DNA from: an uncultured Metabacillus sp.
Lineage (GTDB): Bacteria; Bacillota; Bacilli; Bacillales; Bacillaceae
Length of the DNA stretch: 49,385 nt
Direction: 5' to 3'
Assembly (NCBI RefSeq): GCF_947503125.1
Contig: NZ_CANNCR010000031.1
Location: 1-49,385, forward strand
Shown: positions 26,280 through 34,678 of the stretch, in pieces
Position numbering within the stretch: position 1 is the stretch's first letter
How the letters are laid out: each line of letters opens with the position of its first letter
Translations under genes and position numbers: made by a program
Notes under the pieces: generated by a model
What the model was told of the DNA's origin: nothing
Seen by the model: the letters and a program-made list of their open reading frames with translations, nothing else
Database searches by the model: none

Positions 26280-27047
26280 ATGATCATCGAAGCAATAACT
26301 AATAATCCGTTAACAAAAATAAAGGAAAAAATCCAAATCATGCCTCATGGTAACGGATCGATGTTTCTAGTAGGACCCATTCATTTACCTGTTCAGCTAG
26401 ACGGAGAAACGGTGTTTTTTAAATGGTATAGCTGGTTAACGGTAGAAGAAGATGATGATATAAGACAATCAGACAGCAAGATCGATGAATTGCTAAAAAA
26501 TCTTCCAAAAGCTCAATTGGCAGACAGTCAGCAATCAAGTGTGTTAGTATACGGAGATTTTGAGAAAAAAGAAGAGGCATTGATTCGTATGCATAGTATT
26601 TGTCATACCGGAGATATTTTTGGAAGTAAACGGTGTGATTGCGGCTTTCAATTAAAACAGTCGATGAAGATGATTGTTGAGCACGGAACAGGAGCGCTCT
26701 TCTATCTGGCCAATCATGAAGGCAGAGGAATTGGATTATTTAGCAAAGCACTTGCATATCTCCTTCAGGAAGAGGGCCTTGACACGGTGGAAGCAAATGA
26801 GCAATTAGGCTTTGCGGATGATTCAAGAAGCTATGATGAAGCCATTAGTGTATTAAAAGCATTGCGTCAACTGCCTGTAACGTTGATAACAAATAATCCT
26901 AAGAAGCTTGAAGCCCTTCAACATTCTGGAGCAAATGTTACTAACAGAATCTCTTTATGGGGAGATATTTCAGGATATAATAAACATTATCTAGAAACAA
27001 AAATGAAAAAGGCGGGTCATTTTAGAGGAGGCTATCCAATTGAGTGA
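26280..27047 (+). CDS. ribA: Monofunctional GTP cyclohydrolase II with N-terminal extension
   Basis: A 255-aa protein whose residues ~85-250 are GTP cyclohydrolase II, which opens GTP to 2,5-diamino-6-ribosylamino-pyrimidinone phosphate, the first step of riboflavin-type synthesis. Zinc ligands Cys108, Cys119, Cys121 are in SICHTGDIFGSKRCDCGFQL; Tyr160, Asp180/181 and Arg183 match catalytic positions; LITNNPKKLEAL is typical. The usual YLRQEGRGIGL reads YLANHEGRGIGL. Bacillus normally has a RibBA fusion with DHBP synthase in front; here the ~80-residue front part is not DHBP synthase and I do not recognise it. It overlaps ribD by 8 bp. Confidence 0.85.
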   Translation: MIIEAITNNPLTKIKEKIQIMPHGNGSMFLVGPIHLPVQLDGETVFFKWYSWLTVEEDDDIRQSDSKIDELLKNLPKAQLADSQQSSVLVYGDFEKKEEALIRMHSICHTGDIFGSKRCDCGFQLKQSMKMIVEHGTGALFYLANHEGRGIGLFSKALAYLLQEEGLDTVEANEQLGFADDSRSYDEAISVLKALRQLPVTLITNNPKKLEALQHSGANVTNRISLWGDISGYNKHYLETKMKKAGHFRGGYPIE

Positions 27048-28131
27048 ACACGAGTTTTATATGAATTTAGCCATCAATAATGCAAAGGCAATGAAAGGAC
27101 AGACAGACCCAAACCCGCTGGTCGGGGCTGTGATCGTAAATCATAACCGAATCGTTGGTGTCGGTGCCCACTTAAAAGCCGGTGAGCCTCATGCTGAAAT
27201 ACATGCCTTACGAATGGCTGGAGACCAAGCAAGCGGCGGAACGATTTATGTTACGCTTGAGCCATGCTCTCATCATGGACGCACCGGTCCATGCGCAGAG
27301 GCGATTGTAAAAGCAGGGATAAAAAAGGTCGTTGTAGCAACACTTGATCCGAATCCAATCGTTGCTGGAAATGGGATTGCCATTTTAAAAAATGCAGGTA
27401 TCGAGGTTATTGTTGGCATTTGTGAAGAAGAATCAATCAAGATGAATGAGGTCTTTAATAAGTTCATTGTGAAAAAGCAGCCGTTTATTACTTTAAAATC
27501 GGCTACTACGCTTGATGGGAAAATCTCGAGCTCATCCTGGGATAGTAAATGGATCACCTCTGAGGAAGCACGGAAGGATGTTCATCAGCTGCGTCATGAA
27601 CATGTTGGCATATTAGTAGGTGTGCACACAGTAATAAAAGACGATCCTGAATTAACAACAAGAATCCCAAATGGCCGCAACCCAATTCGAATAATTTTAG
27701 ATAGTACGCTGCGCATACCATTAGATGCAAAAGTGGTTCAGGATCAAAAGGCACCTACATGGATATTTACATCTATGAACCATAATAAAGAGGTAAAGAA
27801 AAAGCTAGAACAGCTAGGTCATCAAGTCTTTGTCACTAGCGGAGAAAAACGTGTTAATATCCATGAAACGCTTACCATTTTAGGAGAGCATTCCGTTTCA
27901 TCTGTGCTAATTGAAGGCGGCGGTGAAGTGAATGCTTCTTTCCTGAAGGAGCAATTGGTTGATAAACTTGTTCTCTATATGGCGCCGAAATTAATTGGGG
28001 GAAAGCAAGCTCCCGGATTTTTTGCCGGTACAGGGATAGAAAAAATGGCCGAAGCGATTGACCTTTCTGACTTGGACGTACAAAAGATTGGGAAGGACTT
28101 TAAATTTACAGGGTACCCAGTCTATAAATGA
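27040..28131 (+). CDS. ribD: Bifunctional pyrimidine deaminase/reductase RibD
   Basis: A 363-aa two-domain enzyme performing steps 2 and 3 of riboflavin synthesis. Residues 1-145 are the zinc deaminase (PHAEIHAL, TLEPCSHHGRTGPCAEAI) and residues 150-363 the NADPH-dependent reductase (TLKSATTLDGKIS, ILVGVHTVIKDDPELTTR, VLIEGGGEVNASFL). TTG 27040 lies within the end of ribA, 8 nt after AGAGGAGG, so the pair is translationally coupled. ribE, ribH and ribB are not here. The product, a ribitylamino-uracil phosphate, could feed riboflavin or a different pterin/deazaflavin-like product (inference). Confidence 0.93.
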   Translation: MSEHEFYMNLAINNAKAMKGQTDPNPLVGAVIVNHNRIVGVGAHLKAGEPHAEIHALRMAGDQASGGTIYVTLEPCSHHGRTGPCAEAIVKAGIKKVVVATLDPNPIVAGNGIAILKNAGIEVIVGICEEESIKMNEVFNKFIVKKQPFITLKSATTLDGKISSSSWDSKWITSEEARKDVHQLRHEHVGILVGVHTVIKDDPELTTRIPNGRNPIRIILDSTLRIPLDAKVVQDQKAPTWIFTSMNHNKEVKKKLEQLGHQVFVTSGEKRVNIHETLTILGEHSVSSVLIEGGGEVNASFLKEQLVDKLVLYMAPKLIGGKQAPGFFAGTGIEKMAEAIDLSDLDVQKIGKDFKFTGYPVYK

Positions 28132-28174
28132 ACACTATCCAAAAGAGCCTTTGGTTCTTAGATAGTGTTTTTTC
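28131..28174 (+). terminator. Terminator of ribA-ribD
   Basis: AACACTATC / GATAGTGTT with an inner AAGAGCC / GGTTCTT stem, then a T run. Confidence 0.75.
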
Positions 28175-28267
28175 TTATTGTAGAAGACTTGATATATCCC
28201 AAAAGATAGAGTAAAATAAAAACCAAGTAAACACATAAGAATTATAAAATTAATGGTTTATAAAATA

Positions 28268-28285
28268 TAAATAAACGTTTGTTTA
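28268..28285. promoter_or_regulatory. Palindromic operator before the carboxylesterase gene
   Basis: TAAATAAACGTTTGTTTA is an 18-bp palindrome with one mismatched pair, directly in front of the AAGGAGG ribosome site. It shares the 14-mer AAACGTTTGTTTAA with the site at 21488-21510. It looks like a repressor operator, perhaps TetR-type. Confidence 0.5.
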
Positions 28286-28298
28286 AGGAGGAAAAGAA

Positions 28299-29084
28299 AT
28301 GAGCATTGAATTACACCCAGTTATAAATGGTGCAGAAAGTTTATTTATTCCAGGAAATAAAATAGGTGTAGTACTTTGTCACGGGTTTAATGGCACACCA
28401 CAAAGCATGCAATATATCGGAGAGCAGCTTTCCAAGTGTGGCTATACAGTTTCAATTCCTCGCTTAAGCGGACATGGTACTCATTATTTAGATATGGAAA
28501 AAAGCTCATATGAAACGTGGATAACGGATTTACAAAGAGCTTACCGCGGCCTAAAAAAGGAATGTGACAAAGTATTTATTGTGGGTCAATCGATGGGAGG
28601 CGCTTTAACCTTACAGGTGGCAGCAAATAATCCAGATGTAGATGGAATCTTCCTCATCAATGCAGCTGTAACAGATGTTAGCTATAAGGAATTTCGCAAC
28701 AAATTTGAGCCGCGATTTATTGAAGAGGGTTCTCCAGATATAAAAAAACCTAGCGTTTTTGAGATTACCTATGACAAAGTGCCAGTAAAAGCGATTCATC
28801 AGCTTTTAGATTTAATGGACGATACAAAATTGAATGTTTCAAAAGTAACTTGCCCAACAATCATATTTAAGTCAGCTGCCGACCATGTTGTTCCTCCTGC
28901 AAACTCTGAGTTTATTTTTCAGCATGTCAGTACATCTGAGAAAAAAATGATTGTACTTGAAAATTCATATCATGTTGCATCAATGGATTATGATGCGCAG
29001 TTAATTGCGGATAACATTGATCACCAGATCAAGAATCTAACTGCTGGTCAAACAGTTAATTCAGCAGTGGCGAGACTTGCATAA
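28299..29084 (+). CDS. Carboxylesterase, alpha/beta hydrolase (Est30-like)
   Basis: A 261-aa alpha/beta hydrolase of the Bacillus/Geobacillus Est30-type carboxylesterases, or monoacylglycerol-lipase-like. Oxyanion motif VLCHGFNGTP, nucleophile Ser98 in VGQSMGGAL, Asp195 in KSAADHVVPP and His225 in ENSYHVASMD form the triad. No signal peptide, so cytosolic. ATG after AAGGAGG. It stands alone with a palindromic operator just upstream. It is somewhat longer than the broken relative at 44268-44990. The ester substrate is unknown. Confidence 0.88.
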   Translation: MSIELHPVINGAESLFIPGNKIGVVLCHGFNGTPQSMQYIGEQLSKCGYTVSIPRLSGHGTHYLDMEKSSYETWITDLQRAYRGLKKECDKVFIVGQSMGGALTLQVAANNPDVDGIFLINAAVTDVSYKEFRNKFEPRFIEEGSPDIKKPSVFEITYDKVPVKAIHQLLDLMDDTKLNVSKVTCPTIIFKSAADHVVPPANSEFIFQHVSTSEKKMIVLENSYHVASMDYDAQLIADNIDHQIKNLTAGQTVNSAVARLA

Positions 29085-29092
29085 AGATGAAA

Positions 29093-29150
29093 AGTGGATA
29101 ACTGTATAGGTTATCCACAGCATATTCACATATTAACTGTTTTATCCACA
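29093..29150. promoter_or_regulatory. Cluster of four DnaA boxes
   Basis: Two perfect boxes TTATCCACA lie at 29111-29119 and 29142-29150 on the plus strand. A one-mismatch box is inverted at 29093-29101 (AGTGGATAA), and another one-mismatch box is ATATTCACA at 29122-29130. All are within 58 bp just after the esterase gene. Confidence 0.65.
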
Positions 29151-29184
29151 GATATGTAAACACTTAACATGGGAATAGGATTAA

Positions 29185-29361
29185 ATATCCCTTTCCTTCA
29201 TACAGAGTGACTTTGAGGAGATATCCTACTCTCATTTCTTTTCCACGACATTCACAAGAATCCAAAATGCAGTTGACCAATCAGAGGCTACCTTTACCTT
29301 TGAATTTTGGCCGAGAGAAAAGAACGTGAATGTACAAGTGAAGGTAAATATCAAACAGTAA
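29185..29361 (+). pseudogene. C-terminal remnant of an unidentified gene
   Basis: The frame is open without a usable start from 29185 to TAA 29359-29361. It gives about 58 residues with natural-looking composition (DFEEISYSHFFSTTFTRIQN, then FEFWPREKNVNVQVKVNIKQ), and is closed by a good terminator at 29371-29403. A coding end plus terminator without a gene start suggests a deletion remnant. I do not recognise the family. Confidence 0.4.
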
Positions 29362-29370
29362 ATGATCTTT

Positions 29371-29403
29371 AAGGACTATGTGTAAATGCACATAGTCCTT
29401 TTA
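29371..29403 (+). terminator. Terminator after the gene remnant
   Basis: A perfect 12-bp stem, AAGGACTATGTG / CACATAGTCCTT, followed by TTT. Confidence 0.7.
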
Positions 29404-29467
29404 ATCTTTGAATCCAGCTAAACGTCAATGCCTGATAGTTAAGCTTTGTAATCCCCAATCTTAAGAA

Positions 29468-29513
29468 TTGACCTGATTTTATGGCTAATTTATGTGGTTT
29501 GAAAACGTTTTTA
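29468..29513 (+). promoter_or_regulatory. Promoter and cre site of the GH3 gene
   Basis: TTGACC (29468-29473), a 17-bp spacer and TATGTG form a weak promoter. TGAAAACGTTTTTA (29500-29513) matches the cre consensus at 13 of 14 positions, downstream of the -10. The stretch TTGACCTGATTT recurs upstream of the solute-binding gene at 32573. Confidence 0.55.
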
Positions 29514-29628
29514 TCTATCTTACAATGAAGTTATTCTTCAAGATGAAAAGAGGTAGAAACATGAATTCAACAACAGAGGCCTACTTATTTCAAAATCCGA
29601 ATGCAAGCTAAATGAGAGAGTAAATGAT

Positions 29629-32358
29629 TTGCTATCCCATTTAACTTTAGAAGAAAAAATCAACTTAATGTGCCAGTATCAAGAAGAAATTCCTAGACTG
29701 GGAATCAAAAAATATAAGCATGGAACTGAGGGAGCACATGGTGTTGCTTGGCTAGGAAAGGCAACAGTGTTTCCGCAAAATATTGGACTTGGTTGTACGT
29801 GGAATGAGGAGTTAATGAAAGAAATTGGTCGTGTGATAGCAGATGAAGCACGGATTTATTACCAAAAAGACCCTGAAAAGAACGGACTAACCATTTGGGC
29901 ACCAACTGTAGACATGGAAAGAGACCCGCGATGGGGAAGGACAGAAGAAGCCTATGGTGAGGATCCATATCTAACCGGGAAATTGACAACAGAGCTTATT
30001 AAAGGCATGCAGGGAGATCATCCTTTTTATTTAAAAACAGCTGCTACGCTAAAACACTTTCTTGGAAATAATAATGAAATAGATCGAGGGGAATGTTCAG
30101 TGAGCATAGATCCCAGGAACATGCGTGAGTACTATTTAAAAGCATTTGAAATGCAGATTAAAGAGGGAAAAGCCCAGTCGATTATGACTGCTTACAATGC
30201 CGTTAATGGAAAACCATGTAATATGAATCCAGATGTGATGAATATTCTTAAAAAAGAATGGGGAATGGACGGTTTTGTCGTAAGTGATGCAGGAGATGTT
30301 TTAGGAACGGTAAACGATCATATGTATGTAGATTCATATGCGGAGGCTGTAGCTTTATCGATTAAAAATGGCATTGATAGTATCACAGACGATCAGGAAA
30401 TCTCCTTACGTGCGATTAGGGATGCCTTAGAACAAGGGCTGATATCAGAAGAAGACTTGGATAGAGCTTTAAAAAATACCTTTCGTGTCCGTTTTCGTCT
30501 CGGGGAATTTGACCCTGCTGATCAAAATCCATATTCTTTCGTTTCGGAAGAAAAGCTTTGTTCAGCTGAGCATAGCGAGCTATCGTTACAAGCTGCAAAA
30601 GAATCGATTGTTTTATTAAAAAATAAAAACATTCTGCCATTGAAAAAGAAAAAGGTTGCAGTTATTGGGCCGCTTGCAAATGAAGTGTATACGGATTGGT
30701 ACAGTGGAACACCGCCATATACAGTATCACCTTTACAAGGATTATCAGAAAAACTGAACGGAAATCTTGTTTATGCAGACGGCTGTGATCGAATCAGACT
30801 GAGGTCTGCCGAAACAAATGAGTATATTCAAGTTGACAGTGAAGATATTTTAACAGTGGGTAAAGGAAAAGAACATTCGGCTGAAAAATTCATTCATACA
30901 AACTGGGGCTGGGGAAGTGAAACCTTAAAATCAATAACGAACGGAATATATGTTACCGTTGATGATCATAGTCGATTATCGGCCAGCTCCTTGGAGGCAA
31001 AGGGCTGGTTCGTAAAAGAAGTCTTAAGCATGACGGAAGAGGAAAACAGTCAATTATATCTATCTTCTTGGAACAATCAATCAATTGGTGTCGATCAGAA
31101 CGGTGTCCTTTCTGTTGCGAAGGAAGAAAAAGACTACTTCGTGAAAGAAATAGTAGAAAATGGTATAGAAAAGGCAGTAGAAGCAGCCAAACAAGCTGAA
31201 ACAGCTGTTATATTTGTTGGGAATCAGCCGTTTATTAATGGGAAGGAATGTATAGACCGACCAGATATAACCTTGCCGCTAGAACAAGAGAAATTAATTC
31301 AAGAGGTTTTAAACGTTAATCCAAATACTGTCGTTGTGATAGTCGGAAGCTATCCCTTTGCAATAAATTGGGTAGACGAGCATGTTCCGGCTGTTCTTTA
31401 CTCTTCACATGGAGGACAGGAGTTTGGCAGAGCTATTTCTGATGTATTGTTTGGAGACTATAATCCGGCAGGCAGACTGAATATGACTTGGTATCGGTCT
31501 GTGGATCAACTTCCTGATTTAATGGATTATGATATCATTAAGGGAAAACGAACCTATCAATATTTTGATAGGGATCCTCTATATCCTTTTGGTCATGGAT
31601 TATCGTATACGACCTTTGCTTATCGAGATCTTGTTATTAAGGAATCTGAACAAAAAGGTGATCAAATAAACATTTCAATAACAGTTACCAATATTGGTGA
31701 TTTTGATGGCGATGAGGTTGTTCAATTGTATGTAAGTTGTGAGAACTCAAGAGTTAAACGCCCCTTAAAAACATTAAAAGGATTTAAAAGGCACTTTATT
31801 GAAAAGGGACAAAGTAAAGTTATTACATTTACCTTAAATAAGGATGACCTAGCCTTTTGGGATGTTACAAGGGGAAGGTATTGTATAGAAGCAGGTTACT
31901 ACAACATCATGGTTGGAAGCTCATCTGATCATATTCATTTGTCAGGTCAGCTATATATAGATGGTGAAGTGATACCCCCTCGTAGTGTAACAGATAGAGT
32001 GATGGCAATTGATTATGATAACTATCAATCTATCTATATAGATGAGTGTACAGAAGGTGGATACAGCATTCGGAACAAGTCGGCTGCGGGCTGGGTTTCT
32101 TTCCATCAGATAAAGTGGGAGAAAGAGATAAAGATGTTAACAGCAAGGGTGGCAAATGGCGGGAAAAAAGCTTTAATTGAGATTCGAGCCAACTCTTATG
32201 AAGGTCCTATTTTATGTGAGTGTGAAGTGCCGCAAACGGGAGGCTTTCAAGCATGGACAACTGTTCAAGCTCCTTTAAACGCTCATTCAACAGACGTAAA
32301 GGATCTCTATATAATCTTTAAGGGAGATGTGCAACTAAGCTGGTTTTATGTCTCGTAA
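29629..32358 (+). CDS. Glycoside hydrolase family 3 (beta-glucosidase/xylosidase) with CBM6, frameshifted start
   Basis: A 909-aa GH3 enzyme. The catalytic barrel (about 1-280) has the nucleophile Asp220 in GFVVSDAGDV and KHFLGNNNE for sugar binding; the second domain, FnIII-like domain (about 665-740) and a C-terminal CBM6-like module (about 800-909; VPQTGGFQAWTTV) follow. Residues ~390-500 are an insert. No signal peptide. The natural start is ATG 29561, after AGAGGTAG: it encodes MNSTTEAYLFQNPNA and then runs into a stop, while the frame of 29629 read upstream gives KLNERVNDL, the normal continuation. One base is missing around 29605. TTG 29629 has no ribosome site, so expression is doubtful. 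Confidence 0.85.
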   Translation: MLSHLTLEEKINLMCQYQEEIPRLGIKKYKHGTEGAHGVAWLGKATVFPQNIGLGCTWNEELMKEIGRVIADEARIYYQKDPEKNGLTIWAPTVDMERDPRWGRTEEAYGEDPYLTGKLTTELIKGMQGDHPFYLKTAATLKHFLGNNNEIDRGECSVSIDPRNMREYYLKAFEMQIKEGKAQSIMTAYNAVNGKPCNMNPDVMNILKKEWGMDGFVVSDAGDVLGTVNDHMYVDSYAEAVALSIKNGIDSITDDQEISLRAIRDALEQGLISEEDLDRALKNTFRVRFRLGEFDPADQNPYSFVSEEKLCSAEHSELSLQAAKESIVLLKNKNILPLKKKKVAVIGPLANEVYTDWYSGTPPYTVSPLQGLSEKLNGNLVYADGCDRIRLRSAETNEYIQVDSEDILTVGKGKEHSAEKFIHTNWGWGSETLKSITNGIYVTVDDHSRLSASSLEAKGWFVKEVLSMTEEENSQLYLSSWNNQSIGVDQNGVLSVAKEEKDYFVKEIVENGIEKAVEAAKQAETAVIFVGNQPFINGKECIDRPDITLPLEQEKLIQEVLNVNPNTVVVIVGSYPFAINWVDEHVPAVLYSSHGGQEFGRAISDVLFGDYNPAGRLNMTWYRSVDQLPDLMDYDIIKGKRTYQYFDRDPLYPFGHGLSYTTFAYRDLVIKESEQKGDQINISITVTNIGDFDGDEVVQLYVSCENSRVKRPLKTLKGFKRHFIEKGQSKVITFTLNKDDLAFWDVTRGRYCIEAGYYNIMVGSSSDHIHLSGQLYIDGEVIPPRSVTDRVMAIDYDNYQSIYIDECTEGGYSIRNKSAAGWVSFHQIKWEKEIKMLTARVANGGKKALIEIRANSYEGPILCECEVPQTGGFQAWTTVQAPLNAHSTDVKDLYIIFKGDVQLSWFYVS

Positions 32359-32370
32359 GCTCAAACTTTT

Positions 32371-32409
32371 AAAGAACCTGATTTGTTTCTATTAATCAGG
32401 TTCTTTTTT
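32371..32409 (+). terminator. Terminator of the GH3 gene
   Basis: AAAGAACCTGATT / AATCAGGTTCTTT with a T6 tail. Confidence 0.8.
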
Positions 32410-32572
32410 CTATTATATATTGTGGCAGATTTACTGATATTGAGGAAGAATAAAGATATCCTTTGGAGAGAGCTAGTTATTTAATAAAAATGAAGTAAAA
32501 GAGTGAAAGCAACTTTTCATAAACAGTAAAATCTAGCTAAAGAGCCTAAAATTTTATTTTCTACCTATAATT

Positions 32573-32601
32573 TTGACCTGATTTCTATATAAATCTATCG
32601 G
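32573..32601 (+). promoter_or_regulatory. Promoter-like site shared with the GH3 gene
   Basis: TTGACCTGATTT is followed 11 bp later by TAT and then GG two bases on, the same layout as at 29468-29498. It probably drives the solute-binding protein gene. The rest of the 32410-32790 gap holds only the permease-like remnant. Confidence 0.4.
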
Positions 32602-32638
32602 GTATTGATGATCCGAAAACTCCGATAAGATTAATAGT

Positions 32639-32757
32639 ATGAAAATGAAGGGGAGATCGTGGAGGCTTCAAAAGAGAAAGCGCAATTCTTGGAGAGGTTT
32701 TAAATAACAAGAATACTTTTACCTTATGTCTCTGCCTTTGCAGCGTGGGAGTTTTGA
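32639..32757 (+). pseudogene. Possible N-terminal remnant of a sugar ABC permease
   Basis: From ATG 32639 the frame gives a basic start (MKMKGRSWRLQKRKRNSWRG) and stops at 32705. Shifting frame, the following bases read QEYFYLMSLP, and shifting again AFAAWEF. Joined, they resemble the cytosolic start and first membrane helix of LplB-type permeases, whose genes normally accompany such binding proteins. The rest of the gene is missing, and the binding-protein gene follows at once. This rests on my reading of short pieces and is tentative. Confidence 0.35.
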
Positions 32758-32790
32758 ATAAACAAATATAGAAATAGGGAGGAATCAATC

Positions 32791-34449
32791 ATGAGGGGAA
32801 AAGCCAAAAACATTTTATTAAGCATTCTTCTTGCGTTTGTAGTGGTTATTGCAGGCTGCAGTAATGATAAAGTCAATAAAAATGATAACGGTGATGGACC
32901 AGTAACGTTCACTTTATACAGTGCTGATCCTCACTCACAATGGGATAATATGGAGAGTCCTGTCAGTAAAAAAGTTACAGAAGAAACAGGGGTAACACTA
33001 AATGCTGAATTTGATGTTGGCGGTGGCGAACAAAAAATTCCGTTAATGGCTGCGAGCGGAGAATATCCGGACTTAATCCTGCCGAAAGGTTCTGCAGGGA
33101 CATTAGTTGACGCAGGAGCTTTAATTGATTTAACAGATCTGATTGAAAAGCATGCGCCAAACTTGAAAAAGATATATGGTGATTATTTTAATCGTTTAAA
33201 GTGGAGTAATGAGGATCCTTCTATCTATATCTTGCCGACATCAGCAGTGGATCATAACTATTGGACTCCTGGAAACGGATTTATGCTCCAGCATGATGTT
33301 GTAAAGGAATTAGGATATCCCAAAATCAGAACGGTGAAGGATTTTGAAAATGCGATAAGAGAATACAAAGAAAAGTACCCAACAATCGATGGGCAGCCAA
33401 CACTTGGGTTATCTTTATTGGCCGATGACTGGAGAATTATGATTTCAACAACCAATCCGGCATTTTTCGCTACTGGTGCTTCAGATGATGGTGAATTTTA
33501 TATTGACCCGGAAACATATGAGGCAACGATGCACTATCGTCGTGCAGAAGAAAAGGAGTACTTCCGTTGGTTGAATCATATGAATGCGGAAGGATTATTA
33601 GACCCGGAAAGCTTTGTGCAAAAATATGATCAATATTTAGCTAAAATCTCATCGGGACGTGTTTTAGGTTTAATTGATGCGGATTGGGAAGTGGCTGATG
33701 CGCAACGTGCTTTAAAGGAAGCAGGAAAGCATGAAAGAATGCATGGTATGTATCCCGTTACATTAACTGAAGAATATAAACATCATAACTTTCAGGATAC
33801 CGGTTATCTTGGCGGGTGGGGAATAGGAATTTCTGTTGATTGCGAAGATCCTGTCCGGGCGATTAAATTCCTTGATTATTTAGCATCAGAAGAAGGGCAA
33901 ATTCTTCAGCAATGGGGAATTGAAGGCGAGCATTACGATATTGTTGACGGTAAGCGCGTGATTCCTGAGGAAGAGATGAATGAACGCAACAATAACGCAA
34001 ACTATGCAAAGGAAACTGGAATTGGTGTCTTAAAAGGTTTTGCCCCTTATTATGGTGATGGTGTTACAGATTCAACAGGACAAACATATACAATCGCAAG
34101 TCCTGATCAAATAAAAGATTCCTATACAGATGTTGAAAAAGAAGTATTAAGTAATTATGGGGTAGAAATGTGGAAGGACCTTTATCCGCAAAAAGAAGAA
34201 TTCCCAGTGAAGCCATGGGGAGCAGCCTACAATATTCCTGTTGAAGCAGGCTCGGATTTAGAGGTTATTATGCAAAAAAGCTTAGATATTGTGAAAAAAC
34301 GGATCCCAGAAGCCATTCTTGCCAAACCGGAAGATTTTGATAAAGTGTGGAAGACATTTATGGAGGATTTAGAAAAAGCAGGTGTAGGAGAAGCGGAAAA
34401 GGAATACACCAAACTTGTCAAGAAACGAGTAGAGCTTTGGGAAGAGTAA
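32791..34449 (+). CDS. Extracellular solute-binding lipoprotein (LplA/YtcQ type)
   Basis: A 552-aa lipoprotein: signal peptide with lipobox VIAGC (Cys at about residue 23), then a charged linker and a large family-1-type binding fold, as in LplA and YtcQ of B. subtilis, which serve importers of complex oligosaccharides. Stretches such as VSKKVTEETGVTLNAEFDVG, MAASGEYPDLILPKG and GYLGGWGIGIS fit. ATG after GGGAGG. No intact permease or ATPase gene is nearby, only a possible permease remnant upstream and a terminator at 34479, so it may be an orphan or work with permeases encoded elsewhere. Confidence 0.85.
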   Translation: MRGKAKNILLSILLAFVVVIAGCSNDKVNKNDNGDGPVTFTLYSADPHSQWDNMESPVSKKVTEETGVTLNAEFDVGGGEQKIPLMAASGEYPDLILPKGSAGTLVDAGALIDLTDLIEKHAPNLKKIYGDYFNRLKWSNEDPSIYILPTSAVDHNYWTPGNGFMLQHDVVKELGYPKIRTVKDFENAIREYKEKYPTIDGQPTLGLSLLADDWRIMISTTNPAFFATGASDDGEFYIDPETYEATMHYRRAEEKEYFRWLNHMNAEGLLDPESFVQKYDQYLAKISSGRVLGLIDADWEVADAQRALKEAGKHERMHGMYPVTLTEEYKHHNFQDTGYLGGWGIGISVDCEDPVRAIKFLDYLASEEGQILQQWGIEGEHYDIVDGKRVIPEEEMNERNNNANYAKETGIGVLKGFAPYYGDGVTDSTGQTYTIASPDQIKDSYTDVEKEVLSNYGVEMWKDLYPQKEEFPVKPWGAAYNIPVEAGSDLEVIMQKSLDIVKKRIPEAILAKPEDFDKVWKTFMEDLEKAGVGEAEKEYTKLVKKRVELWEE

Positions 34450-34478
34450 GCAAATGAGAATTTAAGTTCCGCTAAGTT

Positions 34479-34505
34479 AAAAAGCTCGCATCATGCGAGC
34501 TTTTT
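34479..34505 (+). terminator. Terminator of the solute-binding gene
   Basis: AAAAGCTCGCAT / ATGCGAGCTTTT, nearly loop-free, with a T tail. Confidence 0.8.
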
Positions 34506-34515
34506 AATGGTTTAA

Positions 34516-34664
34516 GAAAGTATAAAATTTTGTACTTAGTTTTAGTGTCTAGCTCCAGCGCCTAGCCCCTCTAGGGTCTAGCCACTCATGAATTGAAGGC
34601 AATGAACGCCTTCTATTCATGAGAGTCTTATTTGCCCTAGGCTGATCAAGGCGCTTGCGCTTTT
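34516..34664. repeat. Structured Bacillus interspersed repeat, copy 1
   Basis: A 149-bp element running from GAAAGTATAAA through TCTAGCTCCAGCGCC to AAGGCGCTTGCGCTTTT. It folds into one long hairpin: AGCGCC/GGCGCT at the base, CTCATGAAT/ATTCATGAG in the middle, GAAGGC/GCCTTC at the tip. Copy 2 is at 49097-49307. Such elements are common in the intergenic regions of Bacillaceae. Both copies lie directly behind a terminator. Confidence 0.75.
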
Positions 34665-34678
34665 CTTATGGTGTCTTC

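Noticed and set aside
32639-32707. Small real gene of 22 codons
   Set aside because: There is no ribosome site, and the following frames continue permease-like sequence, so a remnant is the better reading.
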